Assembly: GCA_014529385.2 (NCBI GenBank)
Contig: CM043944.1
Coordinates: 172,052,740-172,116,739 of the forward strand
Origin: Adiantum capillus-veneris
Lineage: Eukaryota; Streptophyta; Polypodiopsida; Polypodiales; Pteridaceae
Direction: 5' to 3'
DNA length: 64,000 nucleotides
Shown: positions 32,737 to 44,343 of the stretch, piece after piece
Position numbering within the stretch: the stretch's first letter is position 1
Layout of the letters: each line of letters starts with the position of its first letter
Position numbers and translations under genes: made by a program
Notes under the pieces: generated by a model
Told to the model about the DNA's origin: nothing
The model's input: only the letters and a program-made list of their open reading frames with translations
Database searches by the model: none

Positions 32737-33285
32737 TTTGGATCATGTTTATGGTGTTGTAATGTTATCATATGATGTATGGAAACTTATGGATTGATGT
32801 GGATGCCTCATATGCATGGGTATGATTGCTTTCCATCCTTGTAGGTTAAAACTAGCTCTATGTGCTAGGGAGGTGAAGTGCAAATGTGATGCATCAACTT
32901 TGCATGGTTGGATGCTGTCAAAATTTGATTTGTATATCAGGATTAGTTGCTGGTCGGACTCTTTTTATGCATGAAAGAATCACGTCTTAAGAGTCACATG
33001 TGTATGGACTCCAATTGATTACAGAGGATATCTCAAACTCCAAGTGTGGGAGTTGGTTCAACGTGGTTATGATTTATAATTAAGGATTGAGATTCCATTA
33101 TGGAATATGGTTGTGATTTTATGGTGAAAGCCGATGTGGCATATAGTTTATTTTTGGATATGGTTATGCTGCCAAATTTTTTGGAGCCATGTTATGTTCT
33201 AAAGCGATTATGCAGGATTGGTCATGCCTCATCCAAGTTGGGTGCAGTGCTCGCTTGTGTGATGTGATTGGATTATGGTTAATGG
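32737..33285 (+). repeat. Repeated segment S, copy 1
   Basis: Matches 42301-42847 on the same strand over its whole length with scattered differences (shared strings GTTATCATATGATGTATGG, AGGTTAAAACTAGCTCTATG, TGATGCATCAACTTTGCAT). It ends GATTGGATTATGGTTAATGG plus TAGACG and then passes directly into a gypsy integrase fragment. The left end is cut by the CACTA element. No protein domain recognised in S itself. Confidence 0.65.
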
Positions 33286-33830
33286 TAGACGTGTAAGGGT
33301 AGAGACCTTGTATAGTCCAACTCCTCGGAAAAGATTGTTTGTGCATATTGAAAGTGCTATTGTGATTGGGATTACGTGTTATGTTTCTCATGGCAGCGTC
33401 TCTATAAGACTAGGATCACCTACATTGCTTAGCCTTAGACTAAAGGGTCATGCCTCATCCAATTTGGGTGCAGTGCTCGCCTGTTGGTTGTGATTTTATG
33501 GTGAAAGCCGATGTGGCATACAGTTTTTTTCTGGATATGGTTATGCTGCCAAATTTTTTGGAGCCATGTTATGTTCTAAACCGATTATGCAGGATTGGTC
33601 ATGCCTCATCCAAGTTGGGTGCAGTGCTCGCCTGTGTGATGTGATTGGATTATGGTTAATGGTAGACATGTAAGTGTAGAGACCCTGTATAGTCCAACTC
33701 CTCGGAAAAGATTGTTTGTGCATATTGAAAGTTCTATTGTGATTGGGATTACGTGTTATGTTTCTCATGGCAGCGTCGCTACAAGACTAGGATCTCCTAC
33801 ATCACTTAGCCTTAGACTAAAGGGTCATTG
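33109..33830 (+). repeat. Tandem duplication of about 370 bp (S end plus integrase tail)
   Basis: The stretch starting GTTGTGATTTTATGGTGAAAG at 33111 recurs at 33487 and both copies continue through AATGGTAGAC(G/A) into GTGTAAG.GTAGAGACC and on to the GACTAAAGGGTCAT end. The integrase-derived part encodes the element M-like sequence RKRLFVHIES and CYVSHGSVS, in plus orientation. The two copies differ at few positions, so the duplication is fairly recent. Confidence 0.75.
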
Positions 33831-33855
33831 ACCTGGGGCTTTGCTGGATCGGGGG

Positions 33856-34360
33856 TGTTGCCTAGGTCTTCTTCTTTTTTCTAAGCTCGTCTACACGGTT
33901 AGTTCGTCGGGGGTTGAATGACCTACATGCGTAACACGCCGGGGATTTTGCCTTGGCTTTGCCTAAACACCCAGTGCTGGGCATCAAAGAGGTGTGGCAT
34001 ATAAACTGGTATGGTTGGTGTTGGTACCCTACCACCTACTAGTACTTGGTATGGAGGGAGGCAAAGTGGCCTCATGTTATGTCTTGCTCAGGTAGGTTGG
34101 AGGTGTTCTAGGTCACTCTCGACGAAGTGAAATTTTCTTTGTCCATAGTAGAGCGGATGTGGATGGGTGGACCGGTCCATCCCTACACAGGGTCTGGTGC
34201 TCTACTAGTTATTTTGTCATAAACTTTTTGATGTTATGGTATACCCAAATTTTGTCATTGCATTAATACATCGTTGCCTGTTTCATTTAGGCGGGGCATT
34301 TAAAGATACTCTATTTTCATTCTCTCACGTCTCTGTGCACTATATCTCACCCTTCACTAT

Positions 34361-34427
<67 letters not shown>

Positions 34428-34688
34428 ACAACGTGGTGTACACACATATTCACCCTCCACAATGTTTTATTTTTCTTGAGTACTCTTTCATTCATAACAC
34501 CCATTCAGGGGTAGTACTAGTCGGTACCTCTAGATGCAGTTCGGCTCATGGCCTAAAGTCCATGGTTGGTCGGGCACTGAAAAATCCTCCCCTACGCAAA
34601 CACTTTTGCAACTCAAATGTATATTGAAATATTGTATAAAGGTGTAGATTGTATTTGTGCATAGACCCCCAAGGAGGGGTACCTGTCA
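33856..34688 (+). repeat. Element P 5' LTR, same family as M (833 bp)
   Basis: Starts TGTTGCCTAGG after GATCGGGGG and ends GTACCTGTCA just before a primer site. Inverted partner of 26730-27576, including the (CT)n at 34363-34422. It is preceded by integrase-tail sequence of the same family and followed by PBS, so it has internal sequence on both sides, as in a tandem or recombined retrotransposon. Confidence 0.7.
34363..34422 (+). repeat. (CT)n microsatellite inside the P LTR
   Basis: About 30 CT units, counterpart of the (GA)n in the inverted M LTR at 27002-27070. Confidence 0.9.
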
Positions 34689-34691
34689 CCT

Positions 34692-34703
34692 AGTATCAGA
34701 GCC
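34692..34703 (+). other. Primer binding site of element P
   Basis: AGTATCAGAGCC, three bases after the LTR; one mismatch (A for G) to the initiator-Met PBS GGTATCAGAGCC. It marks 33856-34688 as a 5' LTR in plus orientation. Confidence 0.65.
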
Positions 34704-34955
34704 TATGCTTGAGGTTACGGGGATAGCCTAAATCCTGATACTAGTCACGTTAGTTATGCATTATACACGCATTCATGTAAGCTGTTTGAGAAAGGATATC
34801 GTATTCATGATGCATCGACAAGTGACATTGGTTGGTGGTACTTGTTTGACTTGTCTTCTTGAGTGGAAGTGTTTGGTTTGAGTTATGGTGAAGTGGTTGA
34901 AGTGTTCAAACAACGTCATTGTATTTTTTTTTGAATGTTTGTTTTGTAGTAACAA

Positions 34956-35453
34956 ATGGCTCCCAGAGTGATGTCTAAATGCTTTAGCCAAGGGAAGGAG
35001 GTTTTGGCCATAGTGTTCAACAATATGGAGACACGATTGTCCAAGGATGAACAAGAACTCTTTTTCTTAGAAATTGGGACCAAATTCTTTGGCATGCCAA
35101 GAAGCACAATGTGTTGGAAGAGTGTTGACTGTAGTTACCTTACTCGTTACCAAGAACCCTTCCGTCAATTCTTCATCTATATTGACGATCGTCCAAGAGA
35201 TTGGTTTGCCAACCTTAGACTACTTCAACTTAGAATATGGTTAGTCCTAGAATACATGTTCTACAACTTGGTGATGCGCTCCCAAATGTTAAGGATTGAC
35301 GAAGTTGCTAAGAAGTTTGAAGCACTTGCAATTGTCATAGGAAAAGAGAAGCTAGAGGATAACTACAGACCACGTTGTGGTGTGGGAGGTCTGAGAGAAT
35401 ACCTTGTCATGAGACTTAAAAGAATATTTAAAATAAGTTCACATGTGTACTAA
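34956..35453 (+). CDS. Unrecognised protein frame, 165 codons
   Basis: Open from ATG 34956 (MAPRVMSKCFSQGKE) to TAA 35451, about 250 bp after the primer site. No motif known to me; it is not a typical gag. Mixed hydrophobic and charged residues, with an aromatic-rich middle (YQEPFRQFFIYIDDRPRDWF) and a helical ELFFLEIGTKFF segment; no signal peptide or membrane segment is evident. A pyrimidine-rich CTTGTCTTCTTTTAG at 35469-35483 just downstream looks like an intron acceptor, with MDLLNCLDQLPSDIA following, so this may be exon 1 of a decayed gene. It may be a leader protein of element P, a captured host gene fragment, or part of another inserted element. The function is unknown. Confidence 0.35.
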   Translation: MAPRVMSKCFSQGKEVLAIVFNNMETRLSKDEQELFFLEIGTKFFGMPRSTMCWKSVDCSYLTRYQEPFRQFFIYIDDRPRDWFANLRLLQLRIWLVLEYMFYNLVMRSQMLRIDEVAKKFEALAIVIGKEKLEDNYRPRCGVGGLREYLVMRLKRIFKISSHVY

Positions 35454-35483
35454 GTTTTTCTCTCTCTCCTTGTCTTCTTTTAG

Positions 35484-37523
35484 ATGGATCTTCTTAATTG
35501 TCTAGATCAACTCCCGAGTGACATTGCATAGAGAGTCTTTTTCAATTATGCGGTTGGATTCAATCTCCATTGGGGAAGTGAATTTGTTTGAGTTTTGAAT
35601 GGGACTAGATACTACATTGTACCCAACATTTACGTAGCATGGAAGTTACGTTGAAGCTCAGTGTGAACACCAAACACAAGTGCTTGATAGGTTTATGACC
35701 AACCCACAGCTTTGGGCAAAGGAAAAGATCCAAGAAAGAGATGTTAAAGTGCAAGGATATGTTCTTTACCTTAACCTATGTTCTCTTTTGGACATACCGA
35801 GCCGTGAACTCATACTCAGTAAGAACGTCCTTATACTAAACCAAAGATACGATTTTTGTGAGAAGGTCATAATCAGAGTATGGAAGAAGTCAAATGGTGG
35901 AAACCAATTCTATTATGTAGAAGAGGATTGATTCAATAGAGTCTATGGACCTATTCTCAAATACAACCCTCACAAGGTCACCATTACCTTTGATGACTAC
36001 GAGAAACCAAGGTGCATTGGTTTCTTTGCCCAAGCACAACCAATGGCAGTGAACTCAAGTAGATGTTTCTACAGAAATGATGTAAATAAACAACATGCTC
36101 ATGTGTCAACTGCTTTAACAAATTATCATCCAGGGATGTATCACGGGGGGAAGAATGGTGCGAAAAGAAAGACGTGACTTTTATTGCACAAGTTGAAGTG
36201 CTAAACTTTGACACCCGAGATATGAGAAAACATAGGGGTAGAACCTCAGTTGTAGGAAACAAAAATTGGTTCATAGGACCCTTTCGTATTTATGTATCTT
36301 GCTAGAAACACTATGTATATTTTTGGTCTTTTGTGGTTATAGAATTTTGATTTTGATATAACACATATTGCTTTGAGGATATAATATTTGAGTTGAATCT
36401 TGTTTTATCATTCTAACTAACATTAGTGATGGCGTGTGTGTGTGTAGATGACTGACCGTTTACCTTGAGGGATATGGACGGATATACTCTCCCATTTTAT
36501 GCTGGAAGAGCATTTCCAAACTGGAGTGGAAGTACAAAGGCTTGTCACTACCATGCATAACGGGTAAGAGAAGAAAACGTTGATGTCTACCAATTTTATT
36601 ATACCTAATACCTTTCGAGCATGGTATCATTATGTTGTAGGGAACCCTAAGTCGCCTATTGGGAGTATCAAGTGGATACAATCCAAGTTGGGAGTATTGA
36701 GTGGATACAATCCAAGTTAGGAACGGAGATTGTTGTCACTAATCAAATTAAGTACATAAATGCTTTAAACTCACCCTAAGACTGACAAAGGAAACATGGA
36801 TGGCTAGAAACATACTTCCTTTAGTAATGGCTATGAGATTCTTTGACATTGTAATGTTTAATGTATTGGGTTGGCAATGTAAAAACAACGACCAACATTC
36901 CTTTAGCCCGATACCTTGGAAGTTATTCTTTGACTTATTTAGAAAGTCATTAATCTACAATCTCGCAATATAATTTTTTTACAATGCCTACAACAGACCT
37001 CAGTGTCATGTAGATTTTGTAAATATACACAACTCATCTGGATGGGACACGTTAAATGTGTTTCCAAAAGAATTAGTTTTCTTCAATGGTTACTTCGGGT
37101 ACAAGAAGGCAGTTGTTCACACCAAAATGGGGGTACCTATAATGAACAAATACCTTACTCAAGCATGGTGTGACTCACACGTCAAAATGAAGAGATGTTC
37201 CAATCAAAGATCACAAAGGATTATTGGAATCACCCACCCAAAATACTCAAGGAATGGGACAACGATATTCCTTTGGTGGAAGGATGTCACGATGGATATT
37301 ACCAAGTAAATTATGTTAGAGACATTAGGATTTATCAGAAACATTTGAGACACCTTATAGACTTCCGGAAACCAAAAGTTTTGTGATATAGATATTGAAT
37401 TAATTTATTCGTTATTCTTTCTCCTAATCTTATCTTCAACTGTCTATTCTATTTGGTTTAAGGACTTCGGGTGGATTAGAATATTTTACTAAGTGTGACC
37501 TTGGTTGAATGGTCCAGTTACCA
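35484..37523 (+). pseudogene. Unrecognised broken coding region between PBS and gag
   Basis: Several plus-strand frames that read as protein but are interrupted: MDLLNCLDQLPSDIA (35484), then to 35931 LDRFMTNPQLWAKEK and SLLDIPSRELILSKN, continuing after one TGA with YGPILKYNPHKVTITFDDYE and KPRCIGFFAQAQP to about 36170; further patches at 36240-36300, 36450-36720 and 37058-37386 (KELVFFNGYFGYKKA; ITKDYWNHPPKILKEW). No domain recognised. Together with 34956-35453 this gives a 2.8 kb stretch between primer site and gag, unusually long for a gypsy leader. Confidence 0.3.
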
Positions 37524-38640
37524 TGCCTCCTAGAGGAAATGCACCTGCTGCTAACATAAATGCACTATTGCTCCTCAACACACCATTATTGATAAAGACA
37601 TCGATGCTATGCTTCGCAAGCCTTAACCTGGGAATTTTAGTGGGAAGGCAAAGATGTAGGAAAAGTTCTTAGAGGTTGGATTGAGCACATGGATGACTAC
37701 TTTGATTCGGCTCATTAGCCAACAGTAAACAAAGCTATCATCACTAAGTTCAAACTAGAGAAAACAGCCAAGCATTGGTGGAGAGACCATTGCACAAAAA
37801 ACAATGTTGATCCTAATGCTGCAACTTGGGATTACCTTAAAACACATCTCAAAAAGAACTATCAAAACAAAGTTTATCATTCAGACCGTATGAATGAGTT
37901 TGTTGACTGTACTCAAGGAACCAAAGATCTAGAATCATACTGTCATTATTTATTAACCCTTGTCAAGTATGCTTCAAAAGGGATGACTCAATAGGTCAAA
38001 CTATCTCGGTTCGTGTTAGGGTTACATAATCCTATGAAGACTAGACTCCAGAGTCTTTGTCTTACCAATTTTACAGATGTCCTTGATGTAGGTAAACCCA
38101 TTGAAATAGAGTTATCTACTACCAAAAAGAGGAACCAAAACCTGTTCCTGTTCGTGAAATCAAAAAGCCTCGTCCCAAGGAGGAGGAACAAAGGTAAATC
38201 TGGAGATCCACAACAAAGAAGAGAGAACTTATTACATATGAAAGCTAGACATGATCATTTGTGCTACACTTGTCTTGATCGTAGTCACAATCCAAGGATT
38301 GTCCATTTAACAATTCAAGCTTCACAGGATTGGTGGACAATTATGAACATAGAAACTTCAACCGGAATCGGAATTTTGAAAACTTTGGACCCAGACCATC
38401 AACAGTTCAAAGGAACTTCAATCACCAAAACTTTAACCAAAACCAGAGGAAACCTAGAATTTTAGACCAGGCAATCCACCTTTTGTTTGTAACGGACCGC
38501 CTATCAATAATAACAAAAACGGAAACGTTAACCATAAACCTCGTCCAGGAGGAGGAGGGAATCAAAGACCTCAAGGAAGACCTCAAGCTATTAGAGCTCA
38601 AGGGACTAGAGGTGAATGGAATTAGGCAAAATGCATATGT
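37524..38640 (+). pseudogene. Element P gag, degenerate
   Basis: Starts at ATG 37524 (MPPRGNAPAANINALL). After a frameshift the capsid region reads HMDDYFDSA, FKLEKTAKHWWRDHC, TWDYLKTHLKKNY, EFVDCTQGTKDLESYC and LSRFVLGLHNPMKTRLQ, the typical gypsy gag order. A poor zinc-knuckle remnant CYTCLDRSHNPRIVH follows near 38260 (the last Cys is missing). An N/Q-rich linker leads to the protease. At least three stops. Confidence 0.65.
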
Positions 38641-40620
38641 TCATGTTGCAATTGAACATCAAGGAGTGAATGAGCAATTTTTAGTACTTCAAATTCCAAC
38701 AAAGTATCAAGGTAACCATTTTACCTTATTGATTGATTCAGGGAGTACACATTCTTTCATATCTTCTAAGTGCATCAGAAACCTCATTTTACCTGAATAG
38801 CCTGATACAGACCTTACAATATAACTAGCTATGTGTAGAAAGGTTAGATCTTCTACTTCAATGGGTAGCTTGAATTTTGTTTTGGATGGTCATAATACTT
38901 CCGCAAACTTCAGAGTCTTACCCATAGAAACCTGCGATGGAATTCTAGGAATAGATTGGCAATGATGCTCACATACATTGTAAAGATGCTTCATCGACCT
39001 TTGAAAATGACCAAAACTCTAGGGTTATAGCTACTAGGAAGTGGAGAAAGCCTAAGCTCAAACTAGTGAACTTTACCAAACCTATGAAGAGTCATAGAAA
39101 AAATGAATGAAAATACGCACTAAAGCTTAACCCTAAGGAGAAGAAGATAGATTCACCTGAACCCAAATGGATAACAAAATTTGATGATGCATTTTCCAAA
39201 GAACTTTCACAGCTACCACCCAAGCGTGATGTTGATCATGCAATAGAGCTTACTCCAGGAGCTCAACCAGTAGCTTGTAGACCTTACAAATTGTTAGTAC
39301 CTAAATCTACAACACTCAAGGAGCAATTGACTCAACTTCTTGAACAAGGCTTCATTTGACCCGCCGTTTCTCCATGGAGTACTCTTGTTCTCTTTAATAG
39401 AAAGAAGGATGGTACTCTAAGTCTTTGTATTTATTATCATGGATTGAACCAGGTAACATTCAAGAATAAGTATGCAATACCAAGGATTGATGGATTGCTT
39501 GACCGAGTACATGAAGCTTCTATCTTCACAAGAACTGATCTTAAGTCCAGGTATTACCAAATTTGTATCAAGGAGGATGAAATTCCAAAGACACGATTTA
39601 ATACTTGTTTTGAACATTATGAATTATAGGTATGCCTTTTGGACTTACCAATGCTCCTGCAAATTTTAACCGTCTTATGATCGATGTGTTTCGAGAGCAT
39701 CTTGATGATTTGTTATTGTCTTCTTTGATGATATCTTGGTTTACTCAAGAAACAAAGAAGAACACGAACAACGTGTGTGGCGAGTACTTGAACTTCTCCG
39801 TCAAAATCAACTTTATGCCAAACGCAGCAAATGCATCGTCTTCACTGACAAGGTGGAATATTTGGGATTTATCGTATCCAAAGATGGTGTTTCTACTAAT
39901 CAAAGTAAGATCGAAGCTGTTATAGCTTGGCCTACACCAAAATCAATACGCGAAGTACGTGGCTTTCTTGGTTTAACAATATGATATCGTACATTTGTTG
40001 AAGGTTATGCTAAGATTGGATCTTTGTTGACTCATACGCTTAAGAAGGCTAAAGTGTTTACTTGGAATGAACGTGCTCAAGCTAGTTTTGAGAAACTCAA
40101 AAAAGCTTTGGTGAATGCTCCATTACTACAACTTCCAGACTTCTCAAAGACATTCACTATGCTCATCGATGCAGGTAGACAAGCAATCGGTGGCGTTCTA
40201 TCTCAAGAAGGAAAACCAATAGCTTATGAATCTCATAAGGTACATATACATGAGTTAAATTATCCTGCACATGACTTGGAATTGTTGGCCGTTGTCCATG
40301 CTTTTAAAGGATGGTGACACTATTTTCTTGGAAGGAGATTTGAACTACATACCGACCATAAAAGCCTAAAGTGGATCTACACCCAAGCTGACCTTAATAT
40401 GCGGCAACGAAGATGTATTAAGTTGTTATACAAATATGATTTTGGAATTGAATGTAAACCTAGAAAGAAAAATCTTGTGGCTGATGCCTTGAGCATGAAG
40501 AGTATTGTAGCAGTTGTCACAACCTCTATAACTTCCTTAATTAACCTTATTCGAGAAGGTATGACTCATGACCTGTATTACATAAAAATCCAGTACTTTC
40601 GTGGTTTTTGGAATTTTTGA
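38641..40620 (+). pseudogene. Element P protease, reverse transcriptase and RNase H, degenerate
   Basis: Protease motif LLIDSGSTHSFIS at about 38728-38765 and GILGIDWQ near 38943. RT: PPKRDVDHAIELTPGA (39218), YAIPRIDGLLDRV, FTRTDLKSRYYQI, MPFGLTNAPANFNRLM (39632), FFDDILVYSRN (39723, after a frameshift), LGFIVSKDGV and WPTPKSIREVRGFLGL. RNase H: LIDAGRQAIGGVLSQEGK, YPAHDLELLAVVHAF, LHTDHKSLKWI and KKNLVADALS. Stops occur at about 39358, 39628, 39982 and 40315. The linker toward integrase breaks off at about 40650 in LFYDEL, so integrase is absent. Confidence 0.8.
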
Positions 40621-40649
40621 AAAGCAATGTGCTTTTCTATGATGAACTA

Positions 40650-42300
40650 AACATAAATATATTAATTTTAGTCTCCGTCGGATTTAAAAATGATCACCCG
40701 CAGCAAAAAGAGACCAAACAAGATGTGTACAGGAATTTTGTTTTTCTAAAAGCGGTATCATAAATACGCCGGGACAGTACAAGAAAGTCATAATTATATC
40801 AAGACATTACAGTATGGCATAGTCTAGCTAAGGTTCCGTTAGTTGGCCAGATACTGTTTAGTTGGCCAATTTTGCTGTAAAAATTGAATGGTAAGTGGGA
40901 GGGTTGACCACAAAAAGCAAAGGCATGTTTTTAGAAAAGTTTCCAAAAGCTTGCATCTATTCCTGGATCAAAACCTAGCACTTATTTTTTGCTTGGGAGT
41001 TACTCCAGCCAATTGCAGAGCCTATAAATTCACTTGCAAGCCTCATTTTTCAGTGTCGTTGTCTGTTGTGTCTACTACTGCAAGGCTATACGTATCAACT
41101 ATACGGAGTGGTGTAATCTCTTCATCGCCATCTCCATAAGCTCTTCTCTCAGGAAGAAGAAGTAGAAGGATACTCACTCTCTACTTGCTTACTTTCTTCT
41201 CTCTTGTTTCACGGTGTACGCGCTCTCTGGAAGCTTTCTTGGCAGATACGTCTACGTAGCTCTCATTACCGCTCTCTTGTGGCAAAGCAAGAAGCCTTTC
41301 AACAGCCCCTAATTGATTTTAATGCACAGTGAGAATCTCTAAACTCCATAGTCATCATCTCTCTCTATCTCTGTCTATGTCATTTTTCTGAGCAGTCACC
41401 CTCTCGGTGATTGTTTATTCGTATACGAGTGCATGTATGGATTAATCGAGTACATACAAAGTTGCCCCATGATTATTCCATCATGTTTAACACACTCATA
41501 TATGGACATGATGCGTTTATGATCATGTGCGTGCATAAAAAGCGCTTTTCGTTTCACATCATAGAAGCGATAGGAACACTGTTTTGGTTATAACTCACAA
41601 ACCGTTATGAATCAGTCCAAACCCTTTATACCAAAGATATAGTAACATCATTTAGAACATTTTCTCTCTTAGGTGTCATGTGAAAATCATGCATGAGCTA
41701 AGAGATATGGTCAAAAAACAACTTGCTATCCACTACACAACCAAAAATTTTGACTCTAGGCTCCTTGGAGAACCACTATATAGATTCACCATATTGGAAA
41801 ACCCACTTAACCAATTGAAGAGCTTGATGAAACCTCGTGATAAATAAACTCAAGTCTCTGTTATCACCTCGGGAATGCGATGTATTAATCATTCTATAAC
41901 CGGTTTTACCTACACGTACAAGGGTGCTACCCAAGGGGGGTACCATATGACGTGGTGAGTTAACCGAGCCGTTTATGTATTATTTATGGTTTTTTTTGGT
42001 GAGTTGATTTCAACTATTAGATGCCCATAAACTTATGTGAAGGTATATGGTTAGACATCCCAAACCGCATAGGTAGATATGATTAAAGTGGCTTTCTTTT
42101 TGGGTTACCGTTTGTTGTGTAAGTACCATATGAGTAAAGTGATGTGATAGAGTGATAGTTTATATTACAAGGCTGAACTTGATGCATTAGTTTAGAGTCA
42201 AACAATTTGTTTGTTATGCACCCTCCCAAAAATATCGAAAAGTTTTTTTTTGCATATGTGTGAAATTATAGTTTCTGGTTGACCTAAAGGTTGGAGCTGT
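40650..42300 (+). other. LTR-like non-coding block
   Basis: No protein domain. A TATA box at 41023-41029 (GCCTATAAATTCAC) with a CT-rich stretch 100-350 bp downstream resembles the U3-R-U5 order of a plus-strand LTR. It runs without visible break into segment S copy 2, suggesting that S is the 3' end of this LTR-like sequence. The left limit is where element P pol stops. No TSD was found. Confidence 0.35.
41023..41029 (+). promoter_or_regulatory. TATA box in an LTR-like block
   Basis: GCAGAGCCTATAAATTCACTTGC, a well-formed plant TATA box in the plus direction. Inference from sequence only. Confidence 0.4.
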
Positions 42301-42847
42301 TTTGCATCATGTTCATGGTGTTTGAATGTTATCATATGATGTATGGGAACTTATATATTGATGTGGATGCCTCGTATGATTGCTTTCCACCCTGCTAGGT
42401 TAAAACTAGCTCTATGTGCTAGGGAGGTGAAGTGCAGATGTGATGCATCAACTTTGCATTGTTGGATGGTGTCAAAATTTGATTTTTATATCAGGATTAG
42501 TTGCTGGTTGGACTCTTTTTATGCATGAAATAATCATGTCTTAAGAGTCACATGTGTATGGACTTCAATTGATTACAAAAGATATCTCAAACTCCAAGTG
42601 TGGGAGTTGGTTCAACGTGGTTAAGATTTATGGTTAAGGGCTAAGATTCCTTTATGGATTATGGTTGTGATTTTATGGTGAAAGCCGACGTGGCTTATGG
42701 TTTTTTTTCTAGATATGGTTATGCTGCTGAAGTTTTTGCAGCCATGTTATGTTCTAAAGTGGTTATGCAGGATTGGTCGTGCCTCACCCAAGTTGGGTGG
42801 AGTGCTCGCCCCTGTGATGTGATTGGATTATGGTTAATGGTAGACGT
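42301..42847 (+). repeat. Repeated segment S, copy 2
   Basis: Direct repeat of 32737-33285. It has extra sequence to its left that copy 1 lost to the CACTA insertion. It ends in GGTAGACG and is joined to an integrase fragment at 42848. Confidence 0.65.
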
Positions 42848-43080
42848 TATCATACTACTTACGAAGTGTCTATTAATTGTACATCATTCAAAATGGTATA
42901 TGGCCCAAGAAGCAGTTATGCCATGGGATTTTGTAATTCCTAGCTTGCGGCGGGTAGCTTCACAAGAAGGTTGGGAGGGTAACCCTTTAGTTGATCATTT
43001 ATATATCCTAGAGAGGTTATATGAAGAAAGATAATTGGATGTGCAAAATGCACTTGTGGAGAAAGATAGGAGAAAAGAAA
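42848..43080 (+). pseudogene. Gypsy integrase C-terminal fragment
   Basis: Starts inside the conserved A-Y-R-T-T position of integrase (YHTTYEVSINCTSFKMVYG when read in frame), then QEAVMPWDFVIPSLR, GWEGNPLVDHLYILERL and NALVEKDRRKE. This is the end of the integrase core of a gypsy element different from A, M and O. It is cut on the left by segment S and on the right by the LTR of element O, which inserted at AGAAA. Confidence 0.65.
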
Positions 43081-44330
43081 TGGTTCCTGCAAATGACAAG
43101 AAAAATGAGTCCATGTATAGCCTTACACGAATCACGTTGTTGCAAGGAAGAACTATTACACTGCCAAAAACACCTCTAATTAACATCTGTAGATATTTAT
43201 GAAAAAACCCTTCAAGCGTGAAACACACTCAAAACTAGGAGAAACCAACAAAATCGTGACAAAGCTTGTCTCGTGGAGAGGTCCGTAGAGTATCCATAGG
43301 CAAATAGATGAAAGATGAAAGAGTTATGGACACTCAAAACCGGGGATGCACTCTCTTTTGCTAAAAAAGGAGCTCTTTGGAAGTTGTGCAGGTGTTGTAG
43401 CTATTAAAATGGGGATATTTCTCATCTTTTATTCACAAAATTTTTCTCTCTCTTCTCAGCCGACAAGGCTCTCTTTGTAGGCCTCTTTTAATTGGTTCAT
43501 TTTTTGCCTCTTTTGGGTAGAAAATGAGGTGTCGGTGACCTTTTGACCAAGGGAATGGGGTGGGGCAAGTATTGAGGGACCAAAAATTGAAGCCAAGTGC
43601 CTGTTCAGCTGATTGGGAACCCAAAAAATGCTCCCCTTCTCCCCCATGAATCGACGAGCCCCACCATAGCCAAGCCCTGAGAGCTCCTCTCACCTTGATA
43701 CACCCATAATGGGCTCCCAATGTGCCCTATATACCCTCCACTCTCCCCCTTTTCGCCTCCCATGTGGGATAATTCCCATGCCACATGGAAACTTCCTCCC
43801 CAATCCTCCCAACTCCGTCATGCCCAACTAATTTCTAGCTCCCCCAAGAAAGAAAGATTCAAAAGTAACCTTCCCCAAAGCATAACTTGCTACTCCGGTC
43901 ACCGAATGACACACCGTAATGTACGGCTTGGAGTCCATCATCTTGGCTACTTCTAAATCTTAAATTTAAGCATTTACAATTTCAATCATCAAGTTGGACC
44001 AGTTGCCTTTGTTGCATGGAGCTGCAATCACTTTCTAAGTTGAGACCACCCACTTCGAATGCACATAACTCATGATGTACAAGTCCGATTCACAAGCTGT
44101 GAAGCACGGCTAAAAATTATTATTAAAAACTAGGTCATGGAGACTTGAACAACCCAAAACCTCAACACCCAAGCCTACCAAAATCAAACGTTTGTACATG
44201 AATTTTTACATGGTCAATTCCAAGACTCGAAGCACTATGTACACATATGTACATGAGGCTAGTTTGCATTCATTTTAGCATGATTTAATGAATTTATGCT
44301 CATCCAAAAAATTCTTGACATAGCTTGACA
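43081..44330 (-). repeat. 3' LTR of element O (about 1250 bp)
   Basis: Minus-strand start TGTCAAGCTATGTCAAG at 44330, directly after the polypurine tract. It matches 62815-64000 throughout (for example GAGTATCCATAGGCAAA, GGAAGTTGTGCAGGTGTTG, CCCACATGGGAGG/AA). The left end is placed at a TG at 43081 where similarity fades and integrase coding starts; uncertain by about 20 bp. Confidence 0.75.
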
Positions 44331-44343
44331 TCCCCCCTAGCTT
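44331..44343 (-). other. Polypurine tract of element O
   Basis: The minus strand reads AGCAAGCTAGGGGGGA immediately before the LTR start. Confidence 0.65.
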
